From an uncultured Verrucomicrobiota bacterium (GTDB lineage Bacteria > Verrucomicrobiota > Verrucomicrobiia > Limisphaerales > JADLHS01): a DNA stretch of 16,306 bases. Each line of letters starts with the position of its first letter. Position 1 is the stretch's first letter. Below the pieces are notes generated by a model. The model was not told the origin of the DNA, did no database searches, and worked only from the letters and a program-made list of their open reading frames with translations. The stretch covers positions 1 through 16,306 of the forward strand of contig CALAYC010000194.1 in the NCBI GenBank assembly GCA_937894935.1. Direction: 5' to 3'. Below are positions 5,983 to 11,847 of this stretch, in pieces. The position numbers and the translations under genes were made by a program.

Positions 5983-6510
5983 TCAGACTTTTTTCACTCG
6001 GTTTTTGACACTTTCCGTTGACACCAAATTCCAGATCAACACGAATGCGGACGCAAAATCCTCCGGTCGCTCCGCCACCCAACGCGTCACCGCTTCCAGC
6101 GCAAACCAATCCCCGCGCTCAATCTCGTCCGGATGCAACGTAAACGGCCCTTCACTCGTGCACCGATACACCCAGACGAATTCGTGACCGGTTTCCGCGC
6201 AGGCTTCCACCCGCAAAATGCGCTGTGGCGGCTCGGTCAACACGAGTCCGATTTCCTCGCGTAGCTCACGCACGGCGCAGGCATCGTAATCTTCGCCGCT
6301 GTCCACATGACCGCTGGCGGACGAATCCCATTTACCCTTCGCCGTGTCCTTCAACATCGAACGCTTCTGCAAAAAAATCTCGCCGTGCGCGTTGAACACC
6401 AGCACGTGCACGGCGCGATGCAACAGCTTCTTGGCGTGAACTTCACTGCGCGGCGCGCGCCCCACTACTTCGTCGCGCTCATTGACAATGTCAAAAATTT
6501 CTTCGGTCAT
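5983..6510 (-). CDS. NUDIX hydrolase (YfcD-like)
   Basis: 175 residues. The complete Nudix box GX5EX7REUXEEXGU is present as GHVDSGEDYDACAVRELREE with IGL following (residues 67-89), so metal-dependent pyrophosphate hydrolysis is expected. The opening EIFDIVNERDEVVGRAPRSEVH and the segment LLHRAVHVLVFN resemble the E. coli YfcD and isopentenyl-diphosphate-isomerase-like branch, whose natural substrates are not settled. The substrate cannot be read from sequence. It lies upstream of acpP on the same strand with a 64-bp gap that contains the acpP promoter, so co-transcription is not required. Confidence 0.92.
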   Translation of the reverse strand: MTEEIFDIVNERDEVVGRAPRSEVHAKKLLHRAVHVLVFNAHGEIFLQKRSMLKDTAKGKWDSSASGHVDSGEDYDACAVRELREEIGLVLTEPPQRILRVEACAETGHEFVWVYRCTSEGPFTLHPDEIERGDWFALEAVTRWVAERPEDFASAFVLIWNLVSTESVKNRVKKV

Positions 6511-6533
6511 GCTACTCGCTTATTGCATACCAT

Positions 6534-7098
6534 TTATCTGCAACTTTTTTTGTGTTTAGGCCAACGCTGGGCCATCTCCGCATCGGCTTCGATGTTACTA
6601 ATTGGCATGTATAAGTAACCACTGTGTTTTCCCGGGAAACCGCCACCGATCAAGAACTCGACACTGGCACTTCCGGGCTGCGTTCGTTTTGGCAATTACC
6701 GCTACAGCCAAATCCCCATAGGATTCAGGTAAATTAACCTTGGCGAGTGAAGAATCGACGCGAATCTCTCCTCGTTCGATCAACCGAACCACCTCAAGAT
6801 AACGCGGCATCTGCACGGGAAAACGCCGAATCCGCATCCAGCCGCCCATACCGGGTGCGAGTAGAATAATGAGCAGGACGCTACATCCACAGATGCCAAA
6901 TGGAATGAAGCCACGGTATTTGCTCTTCCTGAGTTGGCACAGCCCAACGATTCCAGTCACAAGAGTCAAAATGAGCAACGCGAACAAAAGAAGCATGCTC
7001 GCTGATTGGAGGTTGGCGGCCGGCTGACGAATAAACATGACAGTAGCAACAAACCCTGTTGCACCGATCCCGAAACAAAGAACTTCGAGCCTACGCAC
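6534..7098 (-). pseudogene. membrane protein gene with an internal single-base frameshift
   Basis: The open frame from a GTG at 7098 runs 166 codons to 6598 and has hydrophobic segments at about residues 5-23, 34-54 and 67-82. After about ...VIAKTNAA its C-terminus turns into an unlikely Arg/Cys-rich tail. If one base is dropped in the GGG run at 6675-6677, the protein continues as GSASVEFLIGGGFPGKHSGY and so on to PKHKKSCR, ending at a TAA at 6536-6534. That extension, with its repeated Gly and aromatic residues, looks far more protein-like. I do not recognise the family. The start overlaps the rsmA stop by 8 nt, implying translational coupling. The frameshift is either a real mutation or a sequence error. 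Confidence 0.65.
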
Positions 7099-7942
7099 AA
7101 AGAAATGCTGCCAAGTCGCAAAATTGCTCCAGGCTCAACTTCTCCGCCCGCTCCTGCGGCGAGATATTCAAGGCGGCAAAGGCGGATTGCAGTTTTTCCA
7201 GCGGCCACTCAGTCTTGAGCAGCTTCAACATCATCTTGCGGCGTTGCGAGAACGCGCGCTTCACAATCTTCACAAATGCCACGCGCTGTTCATCCGTCAG
7301 CAACGGCTGTTCGCGCCGCACCAACGTCACGCATGCTGAATCCACATCCGGCGCGGGGAAAAAGCAACTCGACGGAATCTTGAACCAGCCGCGCGGTTCG
7401 TAATCCAGTTGCACCAGCAACGTCAGCACTCCGTAATCATCGTCGTCCGCCTGCGCCATGAGCCGCTGCGCGACCTCCAACTGCAACGTCACGGTCATCT
7501 GCTTCGGGCGCTGTGGCGACTGCGCCAACTCCACGAGAATCGGCGACGCCACCGAGTACGGCAGATTCGCCACAAGTTTCCAATCCGACCAATCCCGCCG
7601 TTCGCGTTTGATGAATTCCAGCGCATCGGCGTGGAGGAGTTGGAAGTTAGAAGCTGGAAGTTGGGAGTCGAGGGCGAGCGTTGAACCAAATCTTTCTCGT
7701 AACACTTCCACCAGCCGCGCGTCCGTTTCGATCGCCAGAACTTCACCCGCGCGCTCCAGCAACAATTCCGTCAGCGGCCCGAGGCCCGGACCGATCTCCA
7801 GAACTTTATCCGTTTTCGTTAGCTCACCGGCGTCCGCGATACGTTGCAACTGATGCGCGTCGTGCAAAAAATTCTGCCCGAGCGATTTCGTCAGTTGAAT
7901 GTCGCGCTTGTTCAACCAGTCGCGCATCTCAGCGAGTTTCAT
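7091..7942 (-). CDS. rsmA: 16S rRNA (adenine-N6,N6)-dimethyltransferase
   Basis: 283 residues. RsmA (KsgA) dimethylates two adjacent adenines near the 3' end of 16S rRNA late in 30S assembly, using SAM. Motifs: KSLGQNFL at 19-26, SAM-binding LEIGPGLGPLTE at 48-59, the acidic IETDARL at about 71-77, catalytic NLPYSVASP at 126-134, and the family segment FFPAPDVDSACVTL at 194-207. A short insert at residues 90-102 (ALDSQLPASNFQL) is encoded by five degenerate 7-bp repeats, placed between the acidic loop and the HADAL motif, where family members usually have little sequence. The catalytic parts are intact. The downstream membrane-protein gene overlaps it by 8 nt. Confidence 0.96.
   Translation of the reverse strand: MKLAEMRDWLNKRDIQLTKSLGQNFLHDAHQLQRIADAGELTKTDKVLEIGPGLGPLTELLLERAGEVLAIETDARLVEVLRERFGSTLALDSQLPASNFQLLHADALEFIKRERRDWSDWKLVANLPYSVASPILVELAQSPQRPKQMTVTLQLEVAQRLMAQADDDDYGVLTLLVQLDYEPRGWFKIPSSCFFPAPDVDSACVTLVRREQPLLTDEQRVAFVKIVKRAFSQRRKMMLKLLKTEWPLEKLQSAFAALNISPQERAEKLSLEQFCDLAAFLCA
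7639..7673. repeat. five degenerate 7-bp tandem repeats inside rsmA
   Basis: On the plus strand the tract reads as consecutive heptamers gttggaa, gttagaa, gctggaa, gttggga, gtcgagg. It encodes RsmA residues 90-102. The 35-bp length is not a multiple of three, yet the gene stays in frame with its flanks. Confidence 0.85.
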
Positions 7943-8051
7943 GGCGAGGAAATGAAACCGAAGATTTCACGAATTTTCACTGCTTCCGAACCCTTCGCGT
8001 TAATCCGCAAAATTCGCGTCAGTCGCTTTGCTGTTTTGTACCCGCGCATCT

Positions 8052-9398
8052 TCATCCGTGCTTTAAAACCTTTTGCAATTCGTCGAGCGTTTGTTTCAGT
8101 TGCGCTTCGGTAATCGTCAACGGCGGTGTAAAGCTGATGACGTTGGCGTGTTCGCCTTCAGGCAACAGAACAAATCCGCGATGTAACATCGCCTTCATGA
8201 TGCGCAAAGATTCGGTCGTCGCTGGCGAACCATCCGCATTCAACAACTCCAATCCGACCATCAAACCAATACCGCGTGGTATGGCGCGGAGGGAGGAGGG
8301 AGGAGGGAGGAGGGAAAGTTTTTGCAGCAATCGTGCGCCAAGTGTTGCGCTGCGCTCGCAAAGTTTGAGCCGTTTGATTTCTGCGATTTGTGCCAGCGCC
8401 ATTGCACAGCCGACCGGGTGACCGAGAAACGTGCTGGTATGAATCGCCTCGCCCGATGATGGCGGCCACGCGGCGTCCATGATGTCCGCCCGTCCGACGC
8501 AAACCGAAAGTGGAAATCCGCCGGTAAGCGCTTTGCCAAGACAAATCAAATCCGGAATGACACCACTATGCTCGCACGCGAACCATTTCCCCGTTCGCCC
8601 GAAGCCGGTGTAAATTTCATCGAGAATGAGCAGCGCGCCGTGTTGATCACACAGCTTCCGCAGCAACGGCAAAAATCCCGCCGGCGGAATGTTGATGCCA
8701 CCGCGAGCTTGAATCGGCTCGACGAGAATTGCACCAATCTTCTCACGACGGAAAATTTTCCGGGCAGCAGACTCGATAGCGCGAAGGTCGGATTGTGCTT
8801 TCGGAAAACGCAAGAAGTTGCCGAACTCCCGCAGTTGCGAACGGAATGGCTCGCGAAAATGTTCGCGATGCGTCGCGTTCAACGCGCCGTATCCGAGACC
8901 ATGATACGCGCCTTCGAACGCAATAATCCCGCGACGCTTTGTCGCCAGCAACGCCGTCTTGAGCGCTGCTTCCACTGCTTCAAATCCGGAGTTGGTGAAA
9001 ATGACTTTGCCTGTAGCCGCCGAGGTAACGAGGCGGATCGGTTTGAAATTACGCGTGGTTCTCTTTAGCGCCTTGCGAGCGGACCAGCGCTCAAACGTGA
9101 GGCGACTCAGTTCCCGCGCGAGTTGCGCTTTGAGCGCATGCGGATGCACATCGCCCATCGCGTGCAACAATCTGCCCATCTGCTTTTGTGCCGCACGAAC
9201 CACCGCCGGATTGGCGTGTCCAGCGGCAGCGACTCCAAACGCTGCGGTCAGGTCGAGATACTTTTTGCCTTCGGCGTCCCAGACGTGAACACCCTGCGCG
9301 CGTTCCCACACAATCGGCCACGAACCATCCGGTTCAGCGAACAGGATGTTGCGCGATTCGTAATCGCGGAGCGTGGCAAGTGTCTGGCGCGTGTTCAT
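8052..9398 (-). CDS. class III PLP-dependent aminotransferase
   Basis: 448 residues. The fold-type I, class III signature is clear: FTNSGFEAVEAALK at 134-147, AYHG at 164-167, VEPIQARGG at 226-234, LILDEIYTGFGRTG at 257-270 with the cofactor-contacting Asp260, and the PLP lysine Lys289 in LGKALTGGFP. The family includes acetylornithine, ornithine, 4-aminobutyrate and diamine aminotransferases; no motif decides the substrate and no pathway neighbours help. Two insertions stand out. Residues about 103-130 (SARKALKRTTRNFKPIRLVT then SAATG), just before FTNSG, carry a palindrome at DNA level. Residues 362-371 (SLLPPPSSLR) are encoded by four perfect 7-bp repeats. Both keep the frame. Confidence 0.92.
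   Translation of the reverse strand: MNTRQTLATLRDYESRNILFAEPDGSWPIVWERAQGVHVWDAEGKKYLDLTAAFGVAAAGHANPAVVRAAQKQMGRLLHAMGDVHPHALKAQLARELSRLTFERWSARKALKRTTRNFKPIRLVTSAATGKVIFTNSGFEAVEAALKTALLATKRRGIIAFEGAYHGLGYGALNATHREHFREPFRSQLREFGNFLRFPKAQSDLRAIESAARKIFRREKIGAILVEPIQARGGINIPPAGFLPLLRKLCDQHGALLILDEIYTGFGRTGKWFACEHSGVIPDLICLGKALTGGFPLSVCVGRADIMDAAWPPSSGEAIHTSTFLGHPVGCAMALAQIAEIKRLKLCERSATLGARLLQKLSLLPPPSSLRAIPRGIGLMVGLELLNADGSPATTESLRIMKAMLHRGFVLLPEGEHANVISFTPPLTITEAQLKQTLDELQKVLKHG
8288..8315. repeat. four perfect 7-bp tandem repeats inside the aminotransferase gene
   Basis: The unit ggaggga (plus strand) is present four times without a mismatch, encoding the PPPSS-containing loop at residues 362-371. 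The absence of mismatches suggests recent expansion or active turnover compared with the decayed tracts in rsmA and queE. Confidence 0.95.
9009..9092. repeat. palindrome-bearing in-frame insertion in the aminotransferase gene
   Basis: The segment encodes about 27 residues that normal class III aminotransferases lack before the FTNSG motif. It contains CCGCC (9017-9021) and GGCGG (9032-9036) with a 10-bp spacer. The boundaries are estimated from family knowledge, not from an alignment. Confidence 0.45.
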
Positions 9399-9410
9399 TT
9401 AATTTCAGCT

Positions 9411-9477
9411 ACGGATGAACACGGAATGACGCGTCCTACCAGCCAAATCCCATTCGTGTGCTTTAGGACTCATCCGT
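9411..9477. repeat. imperfect inverted repeat between queE and the aminotransferase gene
   Basis: The left arm ACGGATGA (9411-9418) is the exact complement of TCATCCGT (9470-9477). Inside these, ACACGGAATG and CATTCGTGTG continue the pairing with small offsets. It fills most of the 81-bp gap and could fold into a hairpin in the transcript. There is no T tract, so it is not a standard terminator. Confidence 0.6.
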
Positions 9478-9479
9478 GA

Positions 9480-10223
9480 TTAAACTCCTCTCTGTTCCGG
9501 CGGCCAGATAATCTTGTGCAATTGCGCCTGGAATCGCACCGGCAACGCATCGGCAATAATGCGTTCGACCAATTCCTGTCGCGTCAACGGCGTCAGCCCC
9601 TCCGGCACGCGTTTCAATGATTTATCCTGTTGCTCGGGTCGCAACGGATGCACCCAGGACATCAGCAACGGACAAATTTCGTTGAGCTTGTACGTCGCAA
9701 TCTGCTGCTTCGCCCATTCGTAATCTTCCACTGTGCCGATCACGAACTTGATTTCATCTGTCGCTTTCAGGTGCGGAATATTTTCAAACCGATTGCGCGC
9801 CACTTCCCCGCTGCTCGGACATTTCAAATCCATGATGCGCCGGACGCGCGAATCCACTTTTGAAATCTCAAGCGCGCCACTGGTTTCAACCAACACAGTG
9901 AATCCGTCGTCGCAAAGCTGTTTCATCAGCACGAGTGCATTCGGCTGCAACAACGGTTCGCCACCGGTCAGTTCGACCAAAGGAAGTCTTGAGTCCTGAA
10001 TCTTAAGTCTTGCGTCGAGGTATGGTTTTGCGAGTCGCAACACTTCCGCTCGCACTTCACCGAGATCGCGTTTCGCGCCTTCGGTAAACGCATACGCGGT
10101 GTCGCAGTAGGAACAGCGCAGATTGCAGGCGGTGAGTCGCACGAAAATACACGGCAACCCCGCGAAAGTGCTTTCGCCCTGCAAACTCAGGTAAACTTCA
10201 TTGACGACCAGTGTTTCAGCCAC
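9480..10223 (-). CDS. queE: 7-carboxy-7-deazaguanine synthase
   Basis: 247 residues. QueE is the radical-SAM enzyme that converts 6-carboxytetrahydropterin to 7-carboxy-7-deazaguanine on the way to queuosine. The cluster ligands are in CNLRCSYCD (Cys33, Cys37, Cys40), the compact CX3CX2C spacing. VNEVYLSLQGEST at 7-19 and ELTGGEPLLQ at 84-93 are family motifs, and MDLKCPSSGE at about 130-139 is also typical. The start is a GTG at 10223 with no clear Shine-Dalgarno sequence. Residues 69-80 (LDARLKIQDSRL) are encoded by degenerate 7-bp repeats just before the GGEP strand. No other queuosine genes are in the window. Confidence 0.94.
   Translation of the reverse strand: MAETLVVNEVYLSLQGESTFAGLPCIFVRLTACNLRCSYCDTAYAFTEGAKRDLGEVRAEVLRLAKPYLDARLKIQDSRLPLVELTGGEPLLQPNALVLMKQLCDDGFTVLVETSGALEISKVDSRVRRIMDLKCPSSGEVARNRFENIPHLKATDEIKFVIGTVEDYEWAKQQIATYKLNEICPLLMSWVHPLRPEQQDKSLKRVPEGLTPLTRQELVERIIADALPVRFQAQLHKIIWPPEQRGV
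9984..10018. repeat. five degenerate 7-bp tandem repeats inside queE
   Basis: On the plus strand the heptamers are aagtctt, gagtcct, gaatctt, aagtctt, gcgtcga. They encode QueE residues 69-80. The tract ends with gtcgagg, the same seven bases that close the rsmA tract. Confidence 0.85.
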
Positions 10224-10307
10224 GCGAATAATGTCGTTAATTCAACTTGGCGTTACAACGTCGAATCAATGCCCGAAATCGGCGTGTTCCTTCACTTAGA
10301 AGCTTTC

Positions 10308-10337
10308 TTAACACAAATGACGACCGATGGTTATATG
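10308..10337 (+). promoter_or_regulatory. candidate promoter of the glutamate-dehydrogenase-family gene
   Basis: TTAACA (10308-10313), an 18-bp spacer and TATATG (10332-10337) lie within the 161-bp divergent spacer, about 47 bp before the start codon. I found no comparable pair for queE on the other strand and no recognisable riboswitch. Confidence 0.4.
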
Positions 10338-10384
10338 ACAATTTTCCCGCTTCACGAGAAGGGCAACAGTGCTAATGTCGCTAT

Positions 10385-11641
10385 ATGGATATCTACGACC
10401 ATCCGACTTTTCGTATGGCGTGCCGGCAGTTCGATATCGTAGCGGATCATCTTCAAATCCCCGAAGACGATCGGGCGCGCCTGAAATATCCCAAACGTTC
10501 CATGACCGTGACGTTGCCGATTCATCGCGACGACGGTTCAACCGAAGTTTTCTTCGGCTATCGCGTGCAACACTTTCTCACGCTCGGCCCGACAAAAGGC
10601 GGCCTGCGTTATCATCCGGATGTGACACTTGGTGAAGTCGCCGCGTTGGCGATGTGGATGAGCTGGAAATGCGCGCTCACCGGTTTGCCCTACGGCGGCG
10701 CGAAAGGCGGCATTGCCTGCGACCCGCGCAAAATGTCTCCCGCGGAACTTGAACGACTCACGCGACGGTTCACGCAGGAAATGATTCCGTTTATCGGACC
10801 GCAAGTGGACGTCATGGCTCCGGACGTCGGCACGAATGAACAGGTGATGGCGTGGATGATGGACACGTATTCCATTCACGCCGGTTACACCGTCCCGAGT
10901 ATTGTGACGGGAAAACCGATTGGCATCGGCGGATCGCTCGGTCGCCGCGAAGCAACGGGACGCGGCGTGGCGTATCTCGTGAACCGCGCCACCGACACTC
11001 TCGGTCTCGACATCAGCAAAGCGACGGCAGTGGTTCAAGGCTATGGCAACGTCGGCAGCATTGCGGCGCTTTCATTGGCGCGTTACGGCGCAAAAGTCAT
11101 TGCCGTGAGCGATGTGAATGGCGGGATTTACAACGCGAGAGGCATTGATCTGTTCGCACTCGAAAAGCACGTCAGCAAAACAAAAACGGTCATCGGTTTC
11201 AGCGAAGCCGAGCCCATCACAAACGAAGAACTTTTGTTGCTGCCTTGCGACATTCTCGTGCCGGCGGCGTTGGAACGCGTCATTACCGAAGCCAACGCGG
11301 GCAAGATTAAATGCCGGATTCTCGCTGAAGCGGCGAACGGTCCGACCACGCCGGAAGCCGACCTGATTTTAAACCAGCGGCCGGAGATATTCGTTATCCC
11401 CGACATCATCTGCAACGCGGGTGGTGTGGTGGTCAGCTACTTCGAGTGGGTGCAGGATCTGCAAAGCTTTTTCTGGGGCGAGACAGAAATTACGGATAAA
11501 CTGTTCCGCATTCTGGAATCGGCATTCACGCAAATCGTCAACGTCAGTCGCAAACAGAATATTCCCATGCGCCTGGCCGCCTTGAGCATCGGCGTGAAAC
11601 GCGTGCAAGAAGCGAAACGCGTGCGGGGACTGTTCCCTTGA
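10385..11641 (+). CDS. gdhA: Glu/Leu/Phe/Val dehydrogenase, probably glutamate dehydrogenase
   Basis: 418 residues, the length of the NAD-type RocG/GudB-like branch. The enzyme interconverts glutamate and 2-oxoglutarate plus ammonium. Substrate-site residues are visible: Lys71 in GPTKGGLRYHP, Lys95 in WMSWKCAL, catalytic Lys107 in GGAKGG, Asp147 in APDVGT and Ser351 in AGGVVVSYFEW. The last favours glutamate over branched-chain substrates. The dinucleotide fold has GYGNVG at 219-224 and an Asp at 243 (VSDVNGG), the end of the second strand, more in line with NAD than NADP use. The start MDIYDHPTFRMACRQFD fits the family, although no Shine-Dalgarno sequence precedes it. It is transcribed alone, with a strong terminator after it. 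Confidence 0.94.
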   Translation: MDIYDHPTFRMACRQFDIVADHLQIPEDDRARLKYPKRSMTVTLPIHRDDGSTEVFFGYRVQHFLTLGPTKGGLRYHPDVTLGEVAALAMWMSWKCALTGLPYGGAKGGIACDPRKMSPAELERLTRRFTQEMIPFIGPQVDVMAPDVGTNEQVMAWMMDTYSIHAGYTVPSIVTGKPIGIGGSLGRREATGRGVAYLVNRATDTLGLDISKATAVVQGYGNVGSIAALSLARYGAKVIAVSDVNGGIYNARGIDLFALEKHVSKTKTVIGFSEAEPITNEELLLLPCDILVPAALERVITEANAGKIKCRILAEAANGPTTPEADLILNQRPEIFVIPDIICNAGGVVVSYFEWVQDLQSFFWGETEITDKLFRILESAFTQIVNVSRKQNIPMRLAALSIGVKRVQEAKRVRGLFP

Positions 11642-11700
11642 AAACATTTCGGCGCAGATATCGCCAAACCCGCGAAACCATCGGCTGAAAAATTTTTATC

Positions 11701-11734
11701 TAAGAGCACACTACAGAGTGTGCTCTTATTTTTT
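11701..11734 (+). terminator. strong intrinsic terminator after gdhA
   Basis: A perfect 12-bp stem, TAAGAGCACACT/AGTGTGCTCTTA, has a 4-nt ACAG loop and is followed by six T (11729-11734). It lies about 60 bp after the stop codon and isolates the downstream amidase gene. Confidence 0.95.
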
Positions 11735-11847
11735 GTCGCCTTTCGGTTGCGACTTTCCCCCATCTTTATGTCGGGCGAGGCCGGGGATAAACACTTGGAG
11801 CGATTCATCCGACGGGCTAGGGTTAGCCAGACGTAAATCAGTTGTTC

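Noticed and set aside
7639..10018. CRISPR array or other spacer-repeat structure
   Set aside because: The repeats are contiguous 7-bp units inside coding genes, with no spacers and no cas genes nearby.
10224..10384. preQ1 or similar riboswitch upstream of queE
   Set aside because: I could not find the pseudoknot-type pattern or a purine-rich core in the expected orientation; only a promoter-like pair facing the other gene is visible.
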